From: Symsagittifera roscoffensis | Lineage: Eukaryota; Xenacoelomorpha; Acoela; Convolutidae | Length of the DNA: 64,000 nt | Assembly (NCBI RefSeq): GCF_963678635.1 | Contig: NC_087064.1 | Coordinates: 68,064,025-68,128,024 of the forward strand | Direction: 5' to 3' | Shown: positions 49,441 to 60,861 of the stretch, one piece after another | Layout of the letters: every line of letters begins with the position of its first letter | How positions within the stretch are numbered: the stretch's first letter is position 1 | Program-made: the position numbers and the translations under genes | The notes under the pieces: model-generated | Databases searched by the model: none | What the model was told of the DNA's origin: nothing | What the model saw: the letters and a program-made list of their open reading frames with translations, nothing else

Positions 49441-52400
49441 CTTTTCAGTCAATAAAATTAATTTTATTCCACATTAACTATAATCAATACAGAACTTACA
49501 TCGATATGAAACTCTTAGCTTTCAAGCAAAATATTACGTGACGATAAAATAGAAAATGCAAAAAAAAATCTTTTCTGAAAAAAAAAGATCTGGATAAGAT
49601 CGCTAGTCGGTCTTGTTAACAAAAGTTAAACTCGAAGAAAAACGCATTGACAAATGGTCATTCGTTAAATTTGCGGATTAGGTCTATTTTCAAACAATTA
49701 ATTTTCATTTTTGAAAACTAGCCGGATTTTATCAATATTGTTTCAAAGGGAGATTTGGACCATTTTCATCACAAATTTTTTGACAATTATATTCTGAGTT
49801 GTTCGGTTTTATTTTCCTGATTAAAAATTGTGGATTTAAACTAGCATTATTAGGCTTATTTTAGTGTTGTTTTCTCGAAGCGTGAGCCATTTTTTTCCAA
49901 AATTACCAAAAAATCTAATGTTTTAGTTATAAGAGTTGAGATTTACTTTGAGATTTACTTTGTAAGTTGTTCTGATTTATGAGGCATCGCTCCGCAGATT
50001 GCATTTGAAATCTTTAGGATGCCCTCTCAAACCTATATTAATCATAAATTACTGGAACTTAACTTTTTATAAATATTTGATTTGATAACAATTCATTATT
50101 ATAGTTTTATTTATTCAAATTTAACTAGAATTGAGGTCAGATGTCAAATGAGAGCCAGAGGTCAAATGAGAGATAGCACTGAACAATCACTTGAACTGGC
50201 AGTATAAAGCTGAACGCTTGTCCAATCATAAGTTCTAAGTTTGCTTTCTGTTAAATAAAATCAGGAGGTAATGTTCTTCAATAATTTTATATATATCCAT
50301 AAACTCTAGTCCTTAAACTTTCTATATTCGTACTTAATTTTTCATCAGTTCTGATCTTCTAACGAGTTTAATCTTTGCGAGTAATCTCAAATCAAATCAT
50401 CAGGGGCGGATCTAGGATTTTCTCCAGGGGTTGGATTAATTTTTAGGTCGACCAAAAAGATTTCATACAATGTTTTTAGGGATAATTTACCCGATCACTT
50501 CGATAAGAAAGTATGCAGAACTAATCTAACAGACTTTTGATTTCAAACTTGGGAAAAATCTGACTAAGGGCTGATTATGAATACTTTTTGAACGTTTTAA
50601 ATGATTACAAAAGCTTTAGGATGTCTCCAGTTGGATTTCGAAGTCAAGTCACAACTATCCATAACTTCTAAATCGTATCAAGGAAAAATTTTTGAATGGA
50701 AGCATCTAAACATCTTTTAAAAAATTTGAAAATGCGCTCGAATTGAATCAAACATAAAAAATGTGACCTTCAAAAACGTCAAAACTCCATTATCGAACCA
50801 CCAGAAAACCTCTACTAAGAGCTTCTTGAAAATCTGACCATCACTGCTGAAAAACCAAATAGACACATTTACTGACGCGTGCCTTAGAACTACCATCTAA
50901 TGTAAATCATGAGCTCAACTGAGGAAAAATATGAGAACAAAATACAAATTACGTTTTCAGAAGATTTTCAAGTATATTCTTTTTGAAGCCTCTTTTTAAA
51001 AACTCTTTGTCTTTGAAGACCTTAGTTTTCCTATCTGAGGATACAATTGTCATTGTTGAAAGCAAATTTGACCGGTTGATCGACCCGCGCCTTAAAATTT
51101 GGAGTTAGGAGTCCGAAAGTTTTTTTATTTCCAGCCTTTTTTTCATGTCACTGGTATGAAGGCATTCTTAATTTTTTGAACTATTAATTCGTCAAATTTA
51201 TTTCACGTTTTGATTTTTAGTTTAATGGTTTTGAGCTTAGCTTAGACCTAAAACAGAGAGACGCCCGAAAAAAAAACAAAATGATCTTTATCAAAGTTTA
51301 CTTAACTACGATGGTTTAGACTTAAAAATTTACGTGAATAAATTTGCTCGCAACCAACTTGATCTGGAACAGTGAAGACACCAGCAAATATTTACACGCG
51401 AAAAAGTTTCTTGAAAAAAAAGAAAGATTTTTAAAGATATTAGACGTTTTTCAATCCCTTTAAATTAATGACGTTGAGGCCAAAACTTTTCAAAGTATGG
51501 CCTCAAGAATCGAGCAAAAATCAAAAGAAACTATCTGGAAGAAAAATTTTCAAAAAAAAAAACTTTTTAGCACTGAAATTGATAATTTTTGTTCGAGTTA
51601 AATTTATTTTCTTGATAACATTTTTTCGCTCCCTAACACTAATTCTATCAAAAAACCAAGTTCAAAGTTTCATGAGAAAAAAAATAAATAACGAGATTAA
51701 TTCGAAAAAAAATGTATTTTGATGTTCTATACCAACAAATAAGCCGACAGGTCCCATATAATTCAGATCTATGCAACAAAAATATTATACCAATGCTGCG
51801 CAGAAAAAAATAGTTTCTCATAAAAAAACACGTTATGATTCAAAATCGTAATTTTTGATGGTTATTTAGACAATTTTAACGCAATAGAAAATTAAGAAAA
51901 TAGTAGCCATCAAAAAACACGCACATCAGGACTCAAGATTTTTCTTTGGGTTTTTGCTAAAAACTAGCATATGGTATGTTGGCTGAATGAGAACTAGCTC
52001 TAATGAAGTACTAACGTTTGGTGCAGTAATTTTTGGGCAATAAAAAAACTAATTTTGAACAAAATCCTTTTAATGCGTCCGAGTTTGCGTTTAGAAATAT
52101 AACTTTAACGCAGTTATCGATAGTGATTCAAACCTTTTTGTTGATTTCACTACAAACTATATACCAATTAAGATCACGGTGTTATATTTGCCAGTTAAAA
52201 TCAAGATGGTTTTTGACCAAAACTTATTGAAAATTTTAAATAATTTCGAAAACAAAGAAAAAATATCATCAATTTTAGCCGGGTTTTGATCGGTTGAGAA
52301 TATATAGATTGGCCATAGGATTCATGATTTGGAAAATTAACTTTAGGTATTAGTAGATAGATTATCTAATCCAATGAGGTTAAACTATTATATATTTCTT

Positions 52401-52554
52401 CGTTCGCAAGCTCAAAGTTTATTATAACCCAGAGGTTAAAGTATAGATTCTACAGGCTATAAATCTAGAAATCTACAATTAAAATGAGTAAAACATAAAA
52501 AATTTAAGTATTACTTTGTAAGCAAAAAATGACTCGTATGATTTAAGAATTTTT
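49441..52554. other. AT-rich intergenic DNA, no gene seen
   Basis: Holds an F2-like start (CAGGGGCGGATCTAGGATTT) at 50402. No gene recognised. Confidence 0.5.
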
Positions 52555-53090
52555 CTTCTACTGGCACTTTGAAGTAAATCTTTTTCTGCCTTTCGAAGAA
52601 AAGGACGGAATGATTGTTATTGGGAGTTTTTTCTGCAGACAAAATTTGACTTTTCAACTAACAAATTTTGACAATTTCATATCAGCCAAAAAGTATTGTA
52701 GACTTGAGCTCAAGTTCTAAAACAATTTTTTACCTGTTATTTTTTTTGTTAGGTAATGGAGGATTAAAAATTGCCAGTTTGGTCAACTTGGGATAATCAA
52801 TGCGCGATACATTTCGTGCTAGTAACGCGTGAGCGGAGATTTGATCTGTCTTAAAACTTGTCCCGAATTGAATTGTTTGCTGCTGGTCTATTTGATGCTT
52901 TGTTATGTGAAATATATCACTTTGTAATTAACATAGCGTAGAAATATGATGATTTTAAAAAACTATATCAAAAAAATTTTTTTTCTTTTTTTGGAATATT
53001 TTGATAAGCGAACAATAATTATAATCCATAGACCTCAAAATATAGTCGGAAACTTCAGGGCTTTGCCCTGATACAAGCAACCTGGTTAAA
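52555..53090 (-). repeat. Dispersed repeat F1, reverse copy
   Basis: Reverse orientation: 'TTGGGATAATCAATGCGCGA', 'GCGGAGATTTGATCTGTCTT', ending 'CAGGGCTTTGCCCTGATACA' near 53058-53077. No coding sequence. Confidence 0.6.
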
Positions 53091-54194
53091 TCTTTTAATT
53101 CATTCTTAGTCAAGTTTTTACTTATTTTGATATATTGTTTTAATTAATTTTACGTTTTTCCATAGGACGTAGTAAACAGATCAAAAGTTTTCGACAACTA
53201 AAAATTTACATTGATTTTACAGGATTCCAAAAAAAATATTTTGTTTTTTTAGTTTGTTTTATTAGATAAATTATACGTTAATTTAAGGCTTCCCTACATT
53301 GATCGAGTTGATTGATATTAAGTTTTTGTTCCTGGGTAACTCGAGCCCGGTTTTTGACGACAGCAAGATTGTGTTTAATCACTTGTCCATTTGTTCATAG
53401 AGCTTTTTACACTATACTAACTGCCTTCCATTCTTTCGCGTGTGAGCAGAAAACTCAGTCTTGATTCCAGCTGCAATGGAAAGTTTTTCGATTTTTTGCG
53501 TTTTTTCATATTTTTACCACGCGTTTCTGCGGATTGCGTTTGGTGATTTGAAGTAGAAAAAAAAATCGAGCAACTTTTTTTTGTACCCTTTCAATTATTT
53601 TAAGTTTTAGAACAGTTGCGAAATCAAATGCTTCCTTCACCGATTTTTTTTTTCGTTTTTGTTGATTAAAATGGTTTAGAATTAGTAAAATAATAACAGC
53701 GCTCAGACCCTTCTGTACTGCATTGATTTTTATCGTTAATTTTTACGTGACCATGAAAATGTTAGTCGTCACAGAAATGTCTATAATGTTGCTACTCTTT
53801 ACAAGACGGTTGATTTATATTCAGATGAATACAATAACTTTTGTTGTTCTAATGGGGAGTTATAAACTAAAGACAACCAATTCATCAGAGAGCCTTTAAT
53901 AATTCACACGGGTCCAGACTTAATGTAGCCTGTCACATTATAAACTCATATGATGGACAAATAAACAAGGATGTGGCTTTTGCGATGACGTCACGGTTGG
54001 TTATAAGGTTGATCAGAGAGGAAGAAGGTTGTAATTTTTAGTAATAATTTCCATTTTTGATGCATGACACTTTAATTGTTTATCAAAGTCAATTGTGTGG
54101 CGCCAAATATATGAAATTGACTCATCCTATTTAGATTTTGCAGCCATTTCTTGATGAATCGATTCTATTTGTTAAGACAAGCAATAAATTCTTA
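53091..54194. other. Intergenic DNA, no gene seen
   Basis: A full CRE palindrome TGACGTCA lies at 53986-53993, but no exon is recognised nearby, so it is not called regulatory. Confidence 0.4.
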
Positions 54195-54245
54195 AAGAGT
54201 GCCCGTATCAGAGCAAAGCCTTGAATGATCCGACTATCTTGTTTT
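54195..54245 (+). repeat. Dispersed repeat F1, isolated head
   Basis: Only the hairpin head is recognisable: GTGCCCGTATCAGAGCAAAG followed by CCTTGAATGATCCGACTATC. Confidence 0.45.
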
Positions 54246-54434
54246 CCGATAATCGCCCGGATTGAAGTCACAGAGAAAATCAGTACTTCTTCAAAAAATG
54301 TATTTCTAAAAAATCAGTTCTGTATCAGATTCTGGCAAGTGGCAATTTATCTCTGATCAGAGATAAATCAGTGAGAAAACCGCAGTACTGCAACAGTACT
54401 GAATCAGTACTGTTACTGTATTGTTTTTTTTCTG

Positions 54435-54950
54435 CTATTTTTCTGATCAGAATAAAATCAGAAGTTTTGTTGTGATAATTCTTTGGTCAGAATAAAATGA
54501 AAACATTTGTTCTGATACTTCTATGAACTTAATAAAATCAGAAATTTTGTTTTGATAATTCTTTGGTCAGAATAAAATGAAAACATTTTTTCTGATACTT
54601 CTATGAACTTAATAAAATCAGAAATTTTGTTTTGATAATTCTCTGGTCAGAATAAAATAAAAGCATTTGTTCTGATACTTCTATGAACTTATTAAAATCA
54701 GAAATTTTGTTTTGATAATTCTCTGGTCAGAATAAAATAAAAGCATTTGTTCTGATACTTCTATGAACTTAATAAAATCAGAAATTTTGTTTTGATAATT
54801 CTCTGGTCAGAATAAAATAAAAGCATTTGTTCTGATACTTCTATGAACTTATTAAAATCAGAAATTTTATTCTGTTATTTCCATGATCAGAAAAAAATCA
54901 GAGATATTGTTCTGTTCTATATATGATCAGAAATCGAATCAGAAAAAATC
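54435..54950. repeat. 80-bp minisatellite with 40-bp half-units
   Basis: The word CT[T/C]TGGTCAG recurs exactly 80 bp apart at 54481, 54561, 54641, 54721 and 54801. Each 80-bp unit consists of two related 40-bp halves, one with CTTCTATGAACTTAATAAAA and one with CTTTGGTCAGAATAAAAT, so this is a two-level tandem repeat. The edges (54435-54480, 54880-54950) are diverged half-units. Confidence 0.92.
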
Positions 54951-56329
54951 AAAACTGCACTTTTTTGATTAAAAACTTGAAAAAATCTCAATACATCCAA
55001 AATTCCGCGTCTAGGTGAAACGTGACTTCAGTGAAAATACTTGATTGGGCTGATTTCCAAAACCATTTCGGTCTTCTTATTAAATATCGATCAGACATCC
55101 GATTTTAAAAAAGGATTATTTTGAATTTTTTTGAATTTGAGTAATATTTTTTGAAAATATTTAACCACCCAATTTTCAGTTTACAGGAACCTACTTTGCT
55201 TCTACTCACAAACGACTACTTCCGTCAATTAGCATGCTTCAATGCAAATGGAATTTTTTTCAAAAACAAGGAAATTGGCCACATTTCCTACGCGTTGATA
55301 GAAAATTCGCAACTTTGTGCGCTTAAATTATTAAGCTGAATGGCTGAATGGGTAATTCTCAAACTCCCATACTTTCAAATTTCCATTAAGAATAGTCACA
55401 GGTAGAATTTAAAAATTGAGCTCAGTGCAGTAACATCTGTTGAGTGTAAAAAAATTCGGTCAGCAACACTTAAGTAAAAATGGTTAAATGGTCTATAGAA
55501 AAAAATACTCTTACCATCCCGAACTTTATAATGACTTCTGTAAATTCGTGAATATTACGACACATAAATGCCAATTTTATTTTTTCTTCGATTAAGAACA
55601 TCGCATGTACAAATACAAGACAAAACTATAAAGAACCAAGGCAGAGGGACCAAGCTGACCAAGCGGTTAGCGGGAAGAAATTAACTCGTTTGCAATTGAA
55701 TATTTCAGCCAATCACAACCGAGTGTATTTTACAACCAGTAAAAAGCTCGTGAAATAGTTGGTGGAAAATCCAATTTTTGAGAAAAAACGCAACGAAATA
55801 GATGTCAACTTTTCCTTTAATTTTGAAATGAGTTCGGTGCCTGATACTATTTAACGCATGCGCGCTGCGTATTATAAGTGAACGAATATTAAAGCGGTAT
55901 AACTTATTCTAAATTGACTTTTCTTGATTGCAGTTCAAGTGTTTTTCGAATTTGATGTCAGAATTTATCCGTAGATGCGAAGCGGAGCTTCGTATCACTT
56001 GCGATACAACACAAACATGAAAAAATTTGGGACAAAAAAATTTTAATGTCGAATAAACTAAGTTAACCAAAATTCACGTATGTCTCGATAAAAAAAAGTA
56101 GGGGTCCAGATACAGCTGGAGGTACGTGCTTGATTTTGAATGAATTTGCTATACTGATTCGACACGAAAAAATTTTGAGATAATCAATTTTCTCCACATA
56201 ACATTTCTGTAACAAAAATTCAGGAGTCCCTTTTCTGCAGGAACAATTATCGCAACCGATTTTTTCATTTGAACTTTTCATCTCAGACTTGATTGTTTAA
56301 AATTTAATAAAATTCCTAAAAATTCTAAA
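54951..56329. other. AT-rich intergenic DNA with one conserved hairpin
   Basis: No gene recognised. The hairpin at 55974-55996 is listed separately. A GCATGCGCGC word resembling an NRF-1 site is at about 55857, without gene context. Confidence 0.4.
55974..56010. repeat. Dispersed hairpin H1 with conserved tail
   Basis: Stem GATGCGAAGC, loop GGA, GCTTCGTATC (10 bp with one G-T pair), followed by CACTTGCGATACAA. The same arrangement occurs at 58754-58786. Confidence 0.7.
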
Positions 56330-57320
56330 ACACGGTCAAAAGTTCTAAGAAACGGTCAAAAGTCTTCAAAAATCTATAAGTTTTTTCTGCAAAAACATGT
56401 TGTGTTCGCTTAAGCTGAGAAAATTTTCAAAACAGGGTTTCTGGATTGAACACAACGTGAGAATTGGCACGGTAGTTTTCGCGTAACGTCAAAAAGTTTC
56501 CAAACAACTGTCGAAGTTTCAAAACTTTGAACTGTTTTTTCTTACAAACACTGGGCATAGTTAGTTATAAACGCCGTTTTAAACAACCTGTTATTTCGTT
56601 GAAACCTATGATATCAGATTTGGCAGGATAGTTAGAGAGAAAAGTTAGAAAAATTGTCAACAAATCAAAACTTCCGTGAGTTCCGAGAGTCATAGTTTTT
56701 TGTATAAAAAATCAGGCTTGCCACTACTGCTAAAGGAATTCAAACAAATTGTAATTTTAATTGAAAGCAAAATGTCAGATTCGGTAGCGTAATTTTCAAG
56801 AAAATGAATAAAATTTAAAAAAAATTCAAAAATCAAAAAAAAAATTCCGAGGGCCATGACTTTTGGTGTCAGAGAAATTTGGGCGTAGACGTATAAACCA
56901 ATGAGCTTCCCACGGCTCGTTTTTTGAATTGAACCCAAAATCTGAGATATAACAGGCATGGTGTTAGATATAGTTTTCGAGAAAATTCAAATAGTTTAAA
57001 AAATGGTCAAAAAATCAAAAATTTGGTTTTTGCAAGGGCGATAACTTTTTTCGTGTAAAAAAGTTCTGGGTTGCAGCTAATGCAGGAGAGCTTTCCACTG
57101 CTATTATTTTCCTTGATCCCATATTATCAGATTTGAGAAGATGCTTTTCGAAAAAAGACAAAGGTTCACAAAACGGTCAAAATCAAAAGCTTGACTATTC
57201 CAAGGGCCATAAATGTATCTGTAAAAAATGGGCGTGGCCGCATATACCGGGAGCTTTTCGGAACCGTTCTTTTCAATAAAATCAAAAATCAGACTTTAGA
57301 AGTGTAGTTTCCGAAAAAAA
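56330..57320. repeat. Degenerate tandem array, ~170-190-bp period
   Basis: Blocks recur with GG[G/C]C[G/C]ATAA[C/A]TTTT-like, then TGGGCGT[A/G]G.CG.ATA, then GAGCTTTCC / GAGCTTTTCGG, then CAGATTTG.[A/G]..AT. The best-aligned starts are near 56847, 57036 and 57204. Earlier units (56330-56840) are weaker. It is probably an old satellite. Confidence 0.6.
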
Positions 57321-58084
57321 AACCGAAAAAAATCCAGAATATGGGTCAAATATTCCTCGAGAAAAATATGGGTCAAATATTCCCCCACAGAACTTTTCGA
57401 AGGCTGTAGACAGTTAGTTCGAGCAAAATGACTCTGGAGGAGTATGCACGCTCACAGGCGCTAATGCGAGTAGGCGGCTTTTCAATTGATGCTCTTTTTT
57501 TGAAAATCATTTCAAGTTTCTGAAAAAAATTGAAAAGTTTCCGATAAATTTGGAAATATTTTATCGTAATGAAAAAAAGAGAAATTTCAACAAACCAATT
57601 GGTAAATATACAACCAACTTAAAGTGCGGAGGGGAGTGTTAAGATTGTGTTTACTTTGATACAACACATAATGATGTCATTCAGTCGATAAAAAATGGGC
57701 AGAAATAATTTGGGCAGAAGAATTTTTTAGCAAAACAAAAAACGAAGGTAATACGAAGTCAAGATAAGTTAAATTACATATTGTATGAGTAAATGAAACT
57801 TTAAAGCAACATTTAAACAACATGAGCGCAGCAAAAAAAAAACAATTCCAAGATGAGACAGTTAAAACGACAATATATAAGCAGACAAATAAATAAGGCT
57901 CAATATAAGGCTCCACTGGTTGATGCGAGCCAGAGTCGCACAGGCACACCGAGTTGAAACTTTTTTTATTTTCAACAATTTTTTGCAAGTTTGCAGGACT
58001 AGTAAAAGTTAGTTATACTTTTTTAATCTTCATAACCTATAAGCTCTTTAAAATCATTCAAAAACACTTTCCGATAATATAATG
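57321..58084. other. AT-rich intergenic DNA, no gene seen
   Basis: No gene or repeat family recognised. Confidence 0.5.
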
Positions 58085-58565
58085 AAAAAAGATTACTCGT
58101 ATCAAAGCAAAGCCCTAAATGTTCGGCCTGTCTTTCAAGCTATATGGAAAAGTATTCGTTTTTAAAAAATATTTAAAAAAAGTTAGCGTTTTTTTCGAAA
58201 ACCATCCCCATAGGCTATGTAAAGTTCATTGTGAAATATTTTTCAAATATCAATATTTTCCATAGAACAAATAGCATGCCACAAATCAATTGAACACTTC
58301 ATAAGGAAAAGTAAATATCTGCTAACGCGTTAAGAAGCACGAAATATTTCGCGTGTTAATTTTGCAGATTTGGCCAAATTGGCAATCTTAACACCCACGT
58401 AATTTATCGAAAAAACAATCAAAGATGAAATACCTTTTTAATATTGAGCTCAGAAAAAAATATATTCAAGATAATATAAAAAATTACGTCAAAATATGCT
58501 AGTTAAAACTTATCTGGAGAAAAAAATGAACTCATAGATTGGTGGGCACAATATAAACAAGATTT
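58085..58565 (+). repeat. Dispersed repeat F1, diverged copy
   Basis: Head 'ATTACTCGTATCAAAGCAAA' followed by 'GCCCTAAATGTTCGGCCTG', a middle with CTAACGCGTTAAGAAGC and 'TTTGGCCAAATTGGCAATC', and a tail with TTATCTGGAGAAAAAAATG. Confidence 0.55.
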
Positions 58566-59520
58566 TGTCAATACGGTTTCACAATCTCAAAAAGATTTTG
58601 TCATAGCTTAACTGAACTCATGATGCCCTCCAAGCCATATTGATTCATTTTTTTTTCGCAAGATTCAGTTGCTACTTTGAGCAAAGGAAATTACTTTAAC
58701 ACCTAGTTATCTCGGCCCCTGTATGTAGCTGTGTATTAATTGTATACATAACGGCGAAGCTGTGCTTCGCACCACTTGCGATACAAAAGAAGAAAGCCGC
58801 TAAATCGGAATAAAAAAATTGAAAATTTGATAAAATAGATCTATCGTCAGCCCTCAAAAACACACAAAACACAAAATTTTATATTCTCGTCAATTAAAAC
58901 AAGACCAGGCTACTAAGCCGATATCACATAGGCCGAATGCTATTAAGCTATAAAAAAGAATATTTAAGAAAAAGCCGAAAATATTCAAAAAGTTTAAGAC
59001 TAATGACAAATTGTTAAGTTTTTCTCAGCCTAAAAACACACTAACACACAATTTTTATGCTCATCGAAAGACGCAACATGACGTAATTAAGCCAAAAGAA
59101 TATTGACAGAGGAAACCCATCAATTGGCAGAGGAAACCCAGAGGAATATTGACAGAGGAAAAAAGGAAAGGAAAAAAAACAAAAAAGCCGAAAAAAGTAA
59201 TTGTCAAGAAAAACTTGAACTGTGTTTTCTCATAAAAATTAGGTAGTTTGTGGGATCAAAAGGTGAGCATAAAAACTACGTTCTATGTGAAACGACTCAA
59301 TATTGGGTCACGAAGTCAATAAAAATCAAGTGGGAATCATTTTCGCATAAAAAAGTTTTAAGTGGAAAAAAAACAAATCAAGAAAGTACAAAAAACCGAA
59401 GTAAATCAAATACAGAGGCAAAACTACGCTTTGCAAAGAAAAGCGAGAACGCGGCAAAAATAGGCTTTATAAAATGAAATGAAAAAAGTAAAACGAAGCC
59501 TCCAATTACTATAAAGTTTG
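58566..59520. other. AT-rich intergenic DNA, no gene seen
   Basis: Contains hairpin H1 (58754) and a short imperfect tandem of GGCAGAGGAAACCCA / GACAGAGGAAA words at 59105-59165. No gene recognised. Confidence 0.5.
58754..58786. repeat. Dispersed hairpin H1, second copy
   Basis: Stem GCGAAGC, loop TGT, GCTTCGC, then AC and the identical tail CACTTGCGATACAA. The loop differs completely while stem and tail are kept. Confidence 0.7.
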
Positions 59521-59590
59521 GCTACGTCTCGGATTCGATGTGCGACCTAGAGATCGAGTCTCACGCAGTAAGCAATCAGCCAACGACCCC
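59521..59590 (-). repeat. tRNA-like / SINE-head relic 1
   Basis: On the minus strand, GTTGGCTGATTGCTTACTGC resembles a pol III A box (TRGCNNAGTGG-like) and ACATCGAATCCGAG resembles a B box. The acceptor ends do not pair, so it is not a working tRNA. Confidence 0.35.
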
Positions 59591-59915
59591 TAAGAGATCT
59601 CAAATGCCAGCCACAATTAAAGCAGAGAACAGATGCTATGAAATTTCCGATGATAAAGATCGCGATTATAGTAAAAGTGCCACCAAATAAAGAACATTTT
59701 CATTCGCGAGTTAGGTTAGAAAAAAAAAGAAGGTTTGTACTGATACACTAAAGCTCTCATACCAACTTGTGTACATATTGAGAGAAACTACAAGGTAAAA
59801 TTGCGTATAAAAAGGCATTTCTACGATTTTGTAACTATGCCGACAAAACTTAAGCAGACATCTATAAAGCAGACTACTCTTTTTTCTGAAGCGGAATATT
59901 TCTTATTTGAAAAAA

Positions 59916-59985
59916 GGTCCTGTCAGATTCGAATCTAGGACACAGGACTGTGAATCGGAAACGCAAGCAAGTGTGCCGGAGACGG
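59916..59985 (-). repeat. tRNA-like / SINE-head relic 2
   Basis: Minus strand: GCTTGCGTTTCCGATTCACA leads into TCCTGTGTCCTAGATTCGAA (B-box-like GATTCGAAT) and GACAGGACC, followed by a run of T as in a pol III terminator. Folding is imperfect. Flanking sequence resembles that of relic 3. Confidence 0.4.
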
Positions 59986-60265
59986 AAAAAAAATTGAAAT
60001 TTATTATGAATTGGACCTAATTCTTACCATTTCTATTTTAACTCATTCTGTGAACAGAGTTACTTACGGGAAAAACTGTACTACCCGATTGCAATACCCT
60101 TGCTTATCGCAAGGGTAATTAAAAATTCAGAGACACTTTCATTTACAATAAAATCAGCGTGCAGCACAAGAAAGATAAATGTGGAAACTTAGGCGGCAAA
60201 AGATAAGCAGACAACTGATAGAAAGCTGATTTTGTTAATACTAAATATTTTGGGTTAAAAAAAAA

Positions 60266-60310
60266 CAGGTACTGACAGGATTCGAGCCTAGGCCCTAAGC
60301 CGTCGAATAG
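60266..60310 (-). repeat. tRNA-like / SINE-head relic 3
   Basis: Minus strand: CTAGGCTCGAATCCTGTCAG, where GGCTCGAATCC differs from a canonical B box by one base, then GTACCTG and a run of T. A related block upstream on this strand (around 60435-60480 versus 60085-60125: GCTTGCTAATCGCAAACC / GCTTATCGCAAGGG) shows that relics 2 and 3 are copies of one longer element. Confidence 0.4.
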
Positions 60311-60861
60311 TTTTTGTAACCAGTTGTTAAATTTTAATTTTCAAGACAATGAGCATGTTTGCTGCAGAATTGAATGCTGCCAAATGATTCAGAGATTTTG
60401 TTAGGCTAGTTGCTAACACGAAAAAGTCATTCCGATTTGATAACGCTTGCTAATCGCAAACCTAAATAACATTCCAGCCTTGAAATTTCGACACTTTATC
60501 TTTTAGAAGGATCTAACTGGATCAAAAACTGAAGAAATTTGTTTGAAGGCTTAATCTTCTGCAATTTTTTTGTGGTGACTTTCTAGAAAGCCATGCTCTT
60601 TAGCTTCCCTGAAAAGCTTTGAACTGTTGTTAACGAACGTGTTTCACCAACAAAAACACTTGGTTCAGTACTATCTCAAGCTGCAGATAAATTAACAATT
60701 CATTTGCATGTTCATTTGCTTTGGTCAAAACACAAGGTTGCAACTTCTTTGTTAGGTGATTGAGCCTCAAATTCGATTTCACGCTACCCCATTTTCGATT
60801 ATTATTACACTTTGCATTTTACGTTGCCTCAAACTAATTATAACTTCTGTTTTGGTTTCAG
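60311..60861. other. Upstream/intronic DNA of the neuropeptide exon
   Basis: Ends in the acceptor TTCTGTTTTGGTTTCAG. No first exon with a matching donor was found here. Confidence 0.45.

Noticed and set aside
53986-53993. CRE palindrome TGACGTCA
   Set aside because: No exon or promoter context within reach. An 8-bp word is expected by chance in a window this size, roughly once.
54435-54950. CRISPR-like regular spacing
   Set aside because: Units are contiguous tandem repeats with no unique spacers, in a eukaryotic genome.
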